Origin: Endoconidiophora laricicola
Taxonomy: Eukaryota > Ascomycota > Sordariomycetes > Microascales > Ceratocystidaceae
Direction of reading: 5' to 3'
Length of the DNA: 64,000 nucleotides
Assembly: GCA_001640655.1 (NCBI GenBank)
Contig: LXGT01000011.1
Location: forward strand, 120,626 to 184,625
A program made the translations under genes and the position numbers. Position 1 is the stretch's first letter, and every line of letters starts with the position of its first letter. Under the pieces are notes generated by a model. It was not told the origin of the DNA, did no database searches, and saw only the letters and a list, made by a program, of their open reading frames with translations. Shown here one piece after another: positions 1-12,035 of this stretch.

Positions 1-1916
1 TACACTATCCTCACTATCCTCTATACGTACAATACGGTTTGGTGTCTAAAGGCTTCTGTTGTTACTCACCAATGTTTAACTATCTGACGCCCACTTTTTG
101 ATCTACGGTAAAGCTGGCTTCGTTTTTGAAACTCTTTGTCCCCGTCTTTGTTGTTATATCTGCTCTTCATTTTTTTAACGCATCATATCTTACTTAGCGC
201 TGGTGGCTTGGTCTCTGTGCTGTACTCATAACCTCATGCCAGTCTCAGTAGCGACAGAGCCGTCATAGCCAATGGCCTCAATTTTTTTTGGTTCTTTTTT
301 CTTTACTCTCTTATTTGTTGCTTTTTATTACAACCCATCATCAACAAGATCCATCATTGATCGGACCAAACGATGCTTATTGATTCTTTCCATTCTTCTC
401 TTATGGGAACGTTCTGCTGACTTTTTGACGCTCTTTTTTTCTATCCTCCTGAATTATCTTTTCTATCAACCGTATAAAAAGACACCAAAAAAACACAGAA
501 AAATTCCCAAACTTTCTTAGTCACTCTTTACCTGACTTTTTATCTTTCCTTTTATTATTCGCTTGTGTATAGTTTCATGTTTTTCTTTATGTTTGATCAT
601 CAGGGCCAGGACAGCGCTTATGGAATACGGGGATCTTATCAACCTTATTCTCTTTTTTTGGACACAGGCTTTTTTCACTCTCTTTCTTTCTTCATTTATC
701 TCATTTATTTCTTATTGTCCTTTGTTTATAAATGAAACTCAACTCTTACCTGGTTACTTATCTACCTTCTTATCTACTCATATTCTTGTTAGATGGTCAT
801 AGGGGAAGTACATCATATTATTCCTCTCATCAGAGAGAGACCTTGATACTCTTCAGCACAGCCGAATAGACTCTGTAAATTACAAAACAACACCTCCTTT
901 GAAACTCCTCTCACTGTGCATGTACTTCGATAATAGTTGTCATATTATTAAAGACGTTAGGTCAATTACGACGTTCATGTGACTCGTCACATGTTTGTTA
1001 ATGAGGTTATTCTGGGGCCTAGACCTGGCGACAACTGGCAGATGCGGCAGCTGGCAGCTTACCATACCTCTCTCGAAGTCAGACACTTTGCCTATGCCTA
1101 GCCCCATCTGAACAGGGAAGCAAGCTCTAAATTGGGGACTACGGAGAGCAAGTAATCTAAGTAATTTAGTAGCGAAACTCTTTCCCAATGTTGTTCGTTT
1201 GCGATAATAATTCTATGCATTCCTTATATCTTGTGGGATAGTCACGATTATATTGTTTATGCTTTCAGATTTTCTCCCTTTTTCTTTTAGATTCAGTCTT
1301 TTTGTCTTGTTTTCATTCTCTCCGTTCATTGATTGCGGCGAAGCTTGTTTAACTGCGATTTATAGATGCCATGCTTGGCAAAAAACCCCACTAAAGCAAC
1401 TATTGTTCAACACCGACTACTGGCAGATAACAGCGGAGAGAGAGAGAGCAGCTGCCGCGGCGACTAGAGCCTTCTTTCCTTTTCCCCTCCCTCCCTTCTT
1501 AAAAACATAATCTTGATTGCAACTGCTAAATTTATAACCGTAGAGAAAGGCACACGCTTCAATTTAACCTCTCCAGCTTTGTTCACAACCTTGCGAAGCA
1601 GAATTTCCTCTTTCCTTCTCCATCTCTCCTGCTTGATCTCGCGCCTCGGCAGAGTCCGCGTCATTCGATACGAAACCTGCGACTACCTTTTCCTGATCTG
1701 ATCTTCAGTTGGCGCGCTATCTGCCCCGAGATATTCAACACCAATTGACATATCCTTCGCTACCAAAGCTTTTTCCCCATTCATATCTATCAGTATATCA
1801 TATTTCTTTCCACGGCTAGCTTCTCCTCACTTCTATTGGTCTCTTGCTACACCACATTCGACACCCTATATAAGATCCACCTGTCTTCAGGACTTGCGTC
1901 CCCCCGGTCGCCAATC
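1..1916. other. Gene-poor region upstream of the sorting nexin gene
   Basis: No convincing gene is visible. The first 900 bases are T- and CT-rich, and the open frames there (about 272-520 and 563-802) encode hydrophobic, low-complexity peptides of the kind pyrimidine-rich DNA produces in any frame. A purine tract lies at about 1435-1450. The last 200 bases are CT-rich and probably include the promoter and 5' leader of the sorting nexin gene that starts at 1917. Confidence 0.5.
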
Positions 1917-3435
1917 ATGGACAACGGCTTCGATAATGTCACGTGGCATGACGACAGCAACAATTTCACAAGCCAGAATGCCCGGCCATCGTCATCCAGC
2001 TCGTCTTACAACTACGACGACTCAGCAGTTGCTAGCTCCAGCTCTACACAGCTTCCGCAGCACATCCATACCGGCGCAGAAATCGATGTCGGCACGGCCC
2101 TCGGCGACTCACTGAAGTGCTCAGTAACGCAGCCTATCAAGGAGCAAGATGGCACAAAAGACGCATTTGTCTCTTATCTAATCACGACCAAGGTACGGCT
2201 ATTCTCTAGCCCACATCTGTAACGAGCTTGATAAACACATACTAACTGTACAATGATAGAGCGATTTCCCTACTTTCCAGAGCCCCACGTCCACGGTGCG
2301 CCGCCGCTTCACAGACTTTGTGTACCTATACAAAGCCCTCGTGAAAGAGTACGTCGTGTGCGCTGTGCCTCCGATACCCGACAAGCAGCGCATGGAGTAT
2401 GTGAGGGGCGACAGATTCGGCACTGAATTTACCAGCCGGCGCGCAAAGAGTCTTGAGCGCTTTCTCACACGCATATCTATGCATCCGTATCTGAGACGAG
2501 CCAAGATCCTTCACATGTTCCTCGAGAGTCCTGACTGGAATGCCACTATGATATCGCGCAACCAGAGAAGCTCCATGAGTAGTGATAGTGGAAGCATCAG
2601 CGGACCGGGCGGAGTTTTCGACGCCTTCGCCGATAGTGTCATCAACGTCTTCACCAAGGTGCACAAGCCCGATGAGCGCTTTATCGAAGTGCGCGAAAAG
2701 TCTGACAAGCTCGACGAAAATCTGGCAAGCATCGAGAAGATTCTAGTGCGCGTAGTGCGGCGGTTAACGGACTTGGAAACTGACCAGCGCGAACTGGCAG
2801 ATCAGTTTTGCAAGCTAATCGTTATGGAGCCCAGGATCGAGGCAGAAGTACGGTCGTTTGCACGGACCATTGAAGATACTGCAAAAGACCTGCATGACAT
2901 GCGCGAGATTACCGATGTTGACTATCTCGGCAGCGTGCGTGACATGGAGGCTTACTGTGGCGCACTCAAGACACTGCTCAAGACACGCGAGCAGAAGCAA
3001 CTCGACTATGAGCAACTCACCGAGTATTTGGCAAAGAGCGTCGTAGAACGCGACGCGATGAATAACGGTGGCTCATCTTCATACGGACTTGGCATTACCG
3101 GCGCCATCCGCTCACGCATCGAAGACGCGCGCGGTGTTGACCACGACCTAGCCAGGCGTGAGCGGAAGCGCAAGCTGGAGATACGCGTGGACACACTCAA
3201 CACAGAAGTTAATAGTGCCAAGACCACAATGAAGCAGTTCGATGATGAGGCTATACGTGAAGTCAAGGAGTTTGACCATATCAAGAGAGTCGAATTCCGC
3301 GGGCAACTGCTAGGCTTGTGTGATGCCAATCTGACATATTATAATAAGATGATAGCCTCCTGGGAACAGTATATTGCTGAGCAAGAGGCTACTCAAGTCA
3401 ATAATACTGGCGGCGGGACATCAGTTGCGATGTGA
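1917..3435 (+). CDS. snx4: Sorting nexin Snx4/Atg24 (PX-BAR protein)
   Basis: Two exons, 1917-2192 and 2260-3435, give 483 aa. The 67-nt intron (phase 0) has a GTACGG donor, an ACTAAC branch site at 2241-2246 and a TAG acceptor. Residues 1-80 are Ser/Asn-rich and probably disordered. A PX domain follows, with RRRFTDF at about residues 104-110, a PPIPDKQ stretch at about 125 and RRAKSLERFL at about 150; in this family it binds phosphatidylinositol 3-phosphate. The remaining 270 residues are charged and helical with heptad-like spacing, as expected for a BAR domain. Snx4 recycles endosomal cargo and serves selective autophagy, including pexophagy and Cvt-type transport. The start was chosen at 1917 because the upstream in-frame ATG at 1836 lies in leader-like CT-rich sequence. 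Length and motifs fit fungal Snx4 well. A second in-frame acceptor at 2280 would remove seven residues. Confidence 0.9.
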
Positions 3436-4760
3436 TAAGGTGATCTACCAAAGGAAAAAAAAGACAAAAGTGTACAAAATCCCAAGATTAAGTGGTTTAG
3501 CATGTTGGTTAGGCCAATCGATATGCAAATGGTTTTGCCCACAACACAGGTGTCGTTCGTAACTGGCTACCGTCGAAACATGAATAAAACGTATACATTC
3601 TTATCAACCTACAGACTACTAGTACTCCTCTACCTTGCCAGCAGTAAATGGAGCTCGATTGTACGAAACTCTTTTCTGAACACCTTCATACAAATTTACT
3701 TTATTTCCTAACTTAAAAAACTTAACTAAGCCTTTGCTATAACATCCTAAACTCTCTTACTTAAAACCTCGATCTAATCCCAATCAAGTCTTTGTCTACA
3801 ACATCTAATAATCTGTACCATACTCAGATGTACCTATCGTATCTATCGTGTTACAGACTCGGGGAAAACGCATGAGATCTTGCTTGTCAACATCTTAGTC
3901 ATCCTAAGAGGAAAATTTGCATGCTCTTATACATTTCATAGCAAGCGGCCATTGATATGTGGAAGATGTAGAAGGGGATAGAAAAGAAAGACTCACTGGC
4001 CTATCATGTGCTTATCGTTTATATGGTAATATAGCAGACAACGATATAAGAGAAGTAAAGGCTGTGTTTAATGCTGGTATCATGTGATACAAGATAGGTT
4101 TATGAACAGAATAGATAGTACCAGTTACCAGCTAGTAGATTTTCACATCATGAATAGCCCAGGGAAACACACTTATATACAACTTTCATCTCATACTAGT
4201 AGTGTGTAATCTGTGAATTATGATAATAGAAGCCTACTTTTACTATGTGATTGGAGTATATCTCAAAGCTTACGTAACTACAAGTTACCGTATGTAAGAT
4301 AATGTAAGGTACACGAGGTGTATACATCTACCAAAGTAAGTTACCAAACATATTGATTGTTTTTTTTTTAAGGTACAGTCGATATACGGCCATACTGAGT
4401 GTACTAAAGGACAACAAATGATTCTAGACTTAATAACATACACAGCTCTCTATACATCACTAACCTCCCAATGAGACAGTCGTATGTATGACATAGTATA
4501 GTTTGTTGGTTGTTGCAGTTCGAAGATATCACATTACATATAGTACCTTACATAGCACTTAGGTCAGTAAGCAAGGTATTCAAACCAAATCTAAAACATA
4601 TGCATCATTTAATAACTAAACAGCAGCAATCGCGACAGCAAGACAAACTAAAAGGAGAGTAGACATTCTACAGAGTTCCGTTTTCTAGACCAAAAAAAAA
4701 ATGATGAAAATGAAGAAATGAAGAAGAAAAGACAGCAAATAGTTTGTTGTTCTTTATCAC
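3436..4760. other. Convergent intergenic region between snx4 and kexin
   Basis: This 1.3-kb stretch lies between two convergent stop codons and is AT-rich, with frequent stops in all frames. It has a T-run near 4360-4370 and an A-rich stretch at about 4690-4735 that would lie in the kexin 3' UTR. No gene or repeat family was recognised. Confidence 0.5.
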
Positions 4761-7482
4761 TTAAGCGCGGCGTCCAAGCAGATTCTCCTGATCAGAACTA
4801 CTCGTCCGTTCTCCGGCATGTTCATCGTCGTTGTCCTCATCAGATTCATCACCGATAGTGTGAAGCGGCTCATCAGTCAATCTACGACCAGCAGAAGCGC
4901 CTGACCTACTCTCACTAGCACCGGCACCGCCGCCTACTGATCTCGCGACTGTAGAACGCGGCTGATCTCTATACACATCGACAAAGTCATCGTCCTCATC
5001 CTCATCACTACCACCTGCAAACGCATCGTATAGCTCACCGCCTCGAGTACGGCCGTTTCCGCCTGCACCCTTTTCAACACCGTTGCTGTTCTCTCTGGTC
5101 TGTAGAGGCTCGAACTCGTACGCACTGCGGCTGTCGTTGGCTAGACGCTTGCGACGGGCCAAGAATAGGTAGATACCTAGGCCAATACAGAACGATGCAA
5201 TGAGGGCGCTAGATCCAATGATCCATACGCGTGCGCTGCTACCGAACGATGGTAACCAGTCAACCCAGGATGAGCCCTCGGTAGCCGATGTCGCAGCAGC
5301 CGCAGAAGTTGTAGCCGCAGTAGTTGTAGCCGCAGAAGTTGTAGCCGCAGAAGTTGTAGCCGCAGGAGTTGTAGCCGCAGGCTTGTCAGTTTCGGTCGGC
5401 TTAGTCGGACGGTCGGGGTGGTCAGTAGGGATAATGGTGACAGAGGCAGAAGCAGTAGACTCAGCTGCAGGAAGAGTCGTAGTCGAAACAGCGGCAGTCT
5501 CAGTCTCAATCTTTTCATGATCCACATCGTCTTGTTCGGTAGGCATAGGCAGCTTGCTAGCCTTTTCAGCATCAATAGACTCGCCCCACAGCTTCAAGTG
5601 CCAGTCGATCCAAGTGCCATTGTGATCATTGACCTTGGTGTCCTTGAGGATGATTTTCCACTTGCCAATGCCACTTTCGCCCCAATGGGCCACACTCATG
5701 AACGTCCAGTCGTTGTAGCCAGCAGCAGAGCTGTCTAGTCGACGAGCAGTGGATATGTGGCTGACAAAGCCGCTAGGGCTGATGAGGTCAGCGTTCAGAT
5801 CACCTCTACGCGCGTGCTTGACGTTCATGGTGATGGTAACATGTTCTACACGTTCTAGGTTGGCATCTCTGAGCATCTGCTCGGTGATCTCGTATTCGCT
5901 GACTAGGCCTTCCTCGCCTTGGGGGATTTCTTTATTGACGTGTTGCCACGGAGTAAAGAACCACGATTGCGGCTTCACAAGTTGCCAGTTCTCGGCGGCC
6001 TTGACAATACCGTACGAGTCCAGCTTTCCATATCCGTAGGTGTGACTGAATGGGCGGCCGATGGACGTAAGCTTCCACTCATGCTCGTCCTCGGCGTGAA
6101 TTTGGACGGCGGTCTGCATGGCAAGATACTGCATGTCTCTCCACGATAAGTCGGGACGGACCTGTAGAACAAGCGCAAAGATTCCAGCCGCCATGGGAGC
6201 AGCAGCCGAGGTACCACCGTGCTTGTCGTAGCAAGTATTTCCGGTATCAGTAGTATGCTAGAATATTTTTGTTAGCCCAGTTTTATCACGTGGTACTAGG
6301 TGTCTGCGTGATTATACTTACAATGGCATCGTTGCCGCCACTGGAATAGGTTACCACCATGTTTGCTGAGCACTTCTCAGAATAATATGGGTGGTTACCA
6401 TGGCGGTCAACAGCACCCACGGTGATACTGTAGATGGAGTTCGTATATCCATCAAAGTTACAGTTGTCGTCACTAGCGGCACCGTTACCACTAGCAAAGA
6501 CGTAAATGGAGCCCTTGCCGTCACGGCCGTCTTGGACACCCTTGAGCATGGCTTGGCGAATAAGGACACCGGGGGCTTCCATGGACCGGCCATCGTCAGG
6601 TGGGCCCCAGGAGCACGAGTAGATCTGGTTGTTCTGGAAATCGAATGTCATGGCTATGGCCTCGTCTGCATCAGTGATGAACTTGCTAAGGATACGGAGA
6701 CCCGATATGCGCGAATCATACGCCACACCAAGACCGCAGGCGTCGTTGCGCCCAGCAGCAATCTCACCAGCACAGCGGGTGCCGTGGTGATCATCAGACA
6801 TCTTGGGGCTTGGCTCGGGGCCATTGTCGTTGAAATCCCATGAACCCTCAGCATAGTAGTTGTCCTTCAAATCATCAGTGTGCATGTCAAGGCCGTCATC
6901 TACCATGGCAACAATGGAGCCCTTGCCGGTAATGCCCTCCAGCCAAAGGCCGGTGACATTGATATCGTGGCCAGGCTGCTCAGTGTTGAGCAAATGCCAT
7001 TGGTCCTTGAAGATTGGATCCTTTATGTTTAGGGTTTTCATGAGGTCGGTTCGCTGGGCTACGAGCTTGTCGTCCCTGAGGCCAAAGTCGCGGGGCCGAG
7101 GCCGGTAGTCCTCTGAGCGTGGCGGTATACTGCGCTTGTGCAGCATAGGCTTGAGCTTTTGCTTTTGGACGAAGCGCACGTTGTCTAACACGTCTTTCTC
7201 ACTGAATGATCTCTTGCGGCGTCTGCTCGTAGCAACAGCATCAGTGGCAATATCTCTCTCGGTCTTGTGGCCAGTGAAGACGTGCAGGTTGTCAAGGGCG
7301 CCCAACTGGCCATCGTAGCGCAGGCCCAGTCGGGCAGCAACATCGAGCGGGTTAGCCTCTGAGCGCAGGTTCAAGACATAGTGATCTGAGGCTTCGACAT
7401 CGATTTTTGGGACGTTGATCGAGGTGGCAGCGATGGTAGGTACCAGACCTACGGCGAGGCCGACGAGAGTTGATGTTCTCAT
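4761..7482 (-). CDS. kexB: Kexin-type proprotein convertase (KexB/Kex2)
   Basis: Two exons, 7482-6322 and 6257-4761, are joined over a 64-nt phase-0 intron (GTAAGT donor, GCTAAC branch, CTAG acceptor), giving 885 aa. This Golgi serine protease cleaves secreted precursors after dibasic KR/RR sites. In order it has a signal peptide (1-20), a propeptide with candidate self-cleavage sites RRRKR at 87-91 and KR at 116-117, and the subtilisin domain. The catalytic residues are Asp195 (VDDG), His233 (HHGT), oxyanion Asn333 (SGNG) and Ser404 (GGTSA). The P domain follows, then a Ser/Thr/Pro-rich stalk with an Ala-Thr repeat, one transmembrane helix (WIIGSSALIASFCIGLGIYL) and an acidic cytosolic tail. 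The intron falls between the oxyanion Asn and the catalytic Ser. The start was placed at 7482 because this ATG begins a proper signal peptide; further in-frame ATGs upstream, up to 7701, lie in AT-rich leader sequence. Confidence 0.95.
5304..5378 (-). repeat. 15-nt coding minisatellite in the kexin stalk
   Basis: Five tandem 15-base units (AGAAGTTGTAGCCGC on the plus strand, with one-base variants AGT and AGG at the start) lie inside the kexin gene. On the coding strand they give repeated Ala-Ala-Thr-Thr-Ser/Thr/Pro units in the Ser/Thr-rich stalk before the transmembrane helix. Such units are probable O-mannosylation substrates, and the copy number is likely to vary between strains. Confidence 0.85.
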
Positions 7483-9882
7483 AGCAAGGACGGAAGAGAG
7501 AGTTCGAGTACGAAGCTGTAGCTCCCAAAGTTGTGAGCGTATATATATAAAGTGATCACCGAGGGTCGAAAAGTCTTCGATTGCGTAGAGTTGTGAAAAA
7601 AAAACTAGGGACGCCTCGAATAATGATAATGTGGCAAGGCAAACAAAGAGGAAAATAAAGAAGAATAAGCCCTGCACGCACAGCAAGACTCGGAAGATCA
7701 AATGAAGCGAATCCAGGGAGAGGAAGCAGCCAACGAGGGGGTTGATCTCTCAAACGAAAGCAGTGGCAACAGGAAAGATCGGATCTGGACTGGAGCACAG
7801 TCAAGGCGTTAGCAGGAAGAGATGGAGTGTAGTTCTCGATGCTTGTTTCTCTCTCTTAAGGGTGCAGTGTTGGGATGGTGTGGCAGCAAGACTTGCTTAG
7901 TCTGCTAGCGGCAGCACTACCGAGCAGTCTAGCACTAACAACAAATACGCTAGAAGCAAACAGTGGCGTTTCTCGTAGGCAAAATGCAAAATACAGTGCA
8001 ATATCGATGATTGGTGATGTTGTATAGAGTGCTGCCAGTGCGCACAAGAAAGGAGGCTTTGTTGGCTATCAGAAATGGGTAATAGATGGGCATATACAGA
8101 TGCAATGCGGCCGGCTTGCATATAATACGCGATTCTAAATGATATAGTTATAGTGGGTAGCAAAGAATGATGGTGATGATTGTAGTGAAGAAGAAGAAGA
8201 AAGAAAAGAGACAGAAAAGCAGCAATGGCAAGTCAGGGCAAAGTCAAGGCAAGTTTCGGAAAATCGAACACAAACATCGGCAGATGCTGCTTATTTAGGC
8301 GGCGCCTGTCCTGCTACTAGCGTCTTGCTTCTAGAAGTCGTCGTGTCCAGCCTTGTATCTTTCTTCAAATTCGATCCTTATCTTCTACAATCTAACAAGC
8401 TTGATATGAGACGACTGCCTTCGGTGGCCTGTTGGATCATCTATTGGCACACTATTGGCGACCGCAGCTTCGCCGCCGTGCCCAAAGCTCCGGTCTTCTT
8501 CTATGTTTAGCCCACGATCATCGCCTACTATAGTTACTAGCTGGCCACACCTATCCAACCGCACAGGCCCCCCCCCCTGTCCTGGAAGTATCCCTCTAAT
8601 TTGCTGGCCACTCGCTGTCTCTATGGGCTATTTGTGGCGCTCACCCACTAAATTTACATTCAACGCCACACCTCAACTGACTATAAAACATCGGTCACCC
8701 TTGCATGAAACGCAGGTACTGGCTGTCACGGCAGCATCGCCGATACCAGTAAGCAACTAAGCAGTGTCTGTCCGCTTTCTCGTCTTCTAGAATCTCTTGC
8801 TTCACCAATTGCACTTCTGTCCGTCCCATGTATATCTCAGCTTTTTCTAGCCTATTAACCTTGTATGACGAAACCTTCTACATATATATCAGTACCTTTA
8901 CCAGTATCACATAATAGTAGGGTTTTGACTCTCCTGTCCGAGTCGAGCTGCCCAGTGAAACGTACACACAGAGTCTATCAAGCTCCGTTACATGACCATT
9001 CATTTGTCTTCACGAAAGGCTTGATCTGTGTTCATTTAAACCCTCTTCTTGGTAAGAGATAGAACCGTCTAACAAACCTCACAATTCCCAATTTGGGTTT
9101 CAATATATGTGTAGGGTTCAACCCTTATGATGGCCTTCTGTAAGCAACGTAACTAGTTAATAATTTGATAAGCGAACGGCCAGTTTTCAACTATGAATAG
9201 ATCTTGAAGAGATAATTCAACGCTAGAAGATCCATGCTGCTTGTAATAACATCAAGCATAAAACCAGCCTTTATTGAAATTATAAATAGCAACCATGAGG
9301 ACACCGTATATAACCGTAGTGTCTCCCCCCCCTTACAAGCGAGCTACTAACATGTAGATCTTCTTTTATATTTTATCAAGAATCTTATCAAGTTTCTAGA
9401 ACTATGAAGATATCGAAATATTTGCACTTAACTAGCTGGCAATCTTATCCTTGATTAAATTGCGTTGTCAACTCTACGATGTTGGAAGCTCGGTGCTTAT
9501 TACAAGGTATCGTGTGACGGCTTGCGAGCATCCTATCGGCTATATCTTCCACGAAGTCTTGGGCAAAGTCTTTATAATATATTCAGTAGTAGTCTAGCCT
9601 TGTAGAGCAGTTTGCGAGTTGACCGGATTAGGGAGGAATATGGTCGCGTTAACTGCGTATGGTTGTACGTCAAAGAAGCATGACTAACACTTAATCTGTT
9701 ATAGTCTCAAAGGGGTTGAACGGCAAGATCGATATTTCTATCTTTTATCTAGCTGTGATAATTTGATCATGGAACAATGATTCTAGATGCAACAAGAAGC
9801 TGTCAAAGTTTGAAACTTAGCTGTTCGCTAAAGTGCAATCTATTCCAGAACTACTAGCGATGGAGTTCACGGGCGATGATAT

Positions 9883-9905
9883 ATAACATAACATAACATA
9901 ACATA
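9883..9905. repeat. (ATAAC)n pentanucleotide microsatellite
   Basis: Four perfect ATAAC units plus three further bases lie in the divergent intergenic region between kexin and the PhoD-like gene. No function is evident. Confidence 0.9.
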
Positions 9906-11913
9906 TTCTAATATTAAGTAGTACAGTGTCGGAGCATATATTATCTTTTGTGTACAGCATTTGTCTGCGAGCTTATTCAGGAGTATCCGCGGTAGTGGTA
10001 CTACTATTAACATCATAGTAATAGCTATCCAGAAGTTTCAATTTAATGCGTCGCAACTGCGGCTAGACTGCATACATATATTGAGACTGGCAGCTTCATG
10101 AAGGTATATCATGAAACTACTGAATCAGCTCGTGATATTGACTGGATTTTCGCTTACCGTCTGCACGCATGGACGCCATGCTGTACTGATTCAATACGCC
10201 TGTGGCTTTTTGATTGTGCTATGCTCATACAATATCATGATGCGCTGGCAGCGCCCGATGGTGTGTATATGCACGCTTTATGCAAGGGAATAAGGAATAA
10301 CGTGGAACATATTGCTGTTTGTGTCCTTATAAGAATGAAAACGCCTTGCCATGTAATATAGCGCCTATCTGTCCCTGCTTCTGAATTGCCGCTATATTGA
10401 TAGTTGAGAGTGGCAAAGAAAGACAAGTCTTGCCCGTGTCTTGGCCGCCCTTTCCTCCTAACCCAACCTAGCCCAACACCGACTTACATGACGTGACATG
10501 ACAGTTCGCTTCCGACTAGACTGGTGTCGCAGCCGCGGTGTACGTATTGGTGGAGGGTTATTTATGAGCTGAAGCCTTTGATTGGGCTACATTGGGCTGT
10601 AAGGCTAACTGGATCTAACAGGGCCGACGGCCTGAAGATGCACTTACCAGCCCGAAACAACGACATGTGTAGAGGGCACTGTAGCAAAGGCTTTGTTTGA
10701 AGTGATGAGCTGTTACATGTTGCTAATCGACATGCCAATCATTATGCAGAGAATAGTTCGGTCTGCAGAGAAGCGCGGCTGGATAACCGAATATCAAGAA
10801 ACTAAACGCTATGAAGCGGTAGCGAAGTGCTGTGCTTATCGTGACGAGCCTGTCGTCTGAAAGTGAAGACATGAATGAAGATCGCTAGTGAACTGTAGCT
10901 ATAGGACGCCGCTGTGATCAAGACTTCTAACATTGGTTGACCGGGCGTCCTAACCCTAGACTGTCGCTGAGATAGAGATAAGATGGCACTAAGACTTAGC
11001 TAGACTTTGGAAGACCCTGCTCACTTTCAACCTCCTGCATTTCTGAAGAAAAGGGCTTGCTGGCTTGACTTCCTGGGATAAGCCTTCCTGGTTCTGGATC
11101 TTGCTTCTGCTTTCCTCCGGTACAGGCTTTTTTTGATAGCTGCCTTTCCAAGATCATTTGAGGCGACTACGTGTGTTGACTCCCATCGCAACAAATCCCA
11201 AAAAGAAAAGAAAAATACTAAAAAAAGAAGAAACTAGCTGCAGGAAGCCTCATACAATGACCGGATATTTCAATATTGAGGCTGCCGCACCGCATCGATG
11301 CCTAAGGAATTGGGAGGGTAGGTACAGAGCTAAACGGGGAGGGAACAAACCAAACGGCCGGACAGGGTTCAGCCCTTCTGTTATGGATGTACAATTATTG
11401 CTGGTTGGTTATATCAGCTTGCTGAGCTGGCGGGAACTTGCACTAATTATGCGGCCAGGGCACGCCGCCCACTATAGAAACTGTTTATATGTTTAGTACT
11501 AGTACTATGTGAAAGAATGAACTTTGTACGAGAACGAGCAATTACCTCCAGCTAGCCGACATGAAGTTGCGATCCCAGCCAGGTCTTCTTCATGTTGTGA
11601 TTTCAGCCTCGCTGCACCTTCCTAGCCATTTCTTTTTTTCCGTGTCCCTTCTGTTTTTATTTTTCTTTCTCTTTTATTTCCCAGTGAAGTTTCTCCTAAG
11701 TATCGTGAGGCTGCGAATACACTGCGTTACAGGCCATTAGACAGAACAGTACGCATTTTTTTCTTGGTCCAATGTGTGATATCCTGAGCTGTGTTTCTTT
11801 CGCCTATTCACACCTTGCATTTTTTGCCTGCTAATACCAAACAAAGCCTATTGTTTTCCTAAGCTCCTATCTTTCTCTATCCCTAGACTAAAGCTTGTTC
11901 GAGCTACTGACTG

Positions 11914-11945
11914 CCCCCCCCCCCCCCCNAAAAAAAAAAAAAAAA
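11914..11945. repeat. C15-N-A16 homopolymer junction with an unresolved base
   Basis: Fifteen C are followed by one undetermined base at 11929 and sixteen A, about 90 bases upstream of the PhoD-like start codon. The N marks a place where the read or assembly could not resolve the junction, so the run lengths should not be trusted. Confidence 0.9.
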
Positions 11946-12035
11946 CGAGTAAAACCGTACCGACAAAGCTTCATATCCTGCTCGTTTGTTAGCGCGGGAT
12001 AGCTTTTCAAGAGTATTTCTCAGCTTTGATTGACG

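Larger units (their letters stand above)
7483..12035. other. Long divergent intergenic region between kexin and the PhoD-like gene
   Basis: These 4.55 kb separate two divergent start codons. A TATA-like string at about 7540-7550 lies some 60 bases upstream of the kexin ATG. C-runs occur at 8568-8577 and 9325-9332, a pentanucleotide repeat at 9883-9905, and a C15/N/A16 junction at 11914-11945 just upstream of the PhoD-like gene. Open frames here (for example about 10098-10361 and 11158-11496) are short and lack codon bias or recognisable motifs. Long 5' UTRs or non-coding transcripts are possible but not shown by the sequence. Confidence 0.5.

Noticed and set aside
272..802. Two open frames encoding hydrophobic peptides of about 80 residues
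   Set aside because: The DNA is strongly pyrimidine-rich, which gives Phe/Leu/Ser peptides by chance. No motif, codon bias or splice context supports genes.
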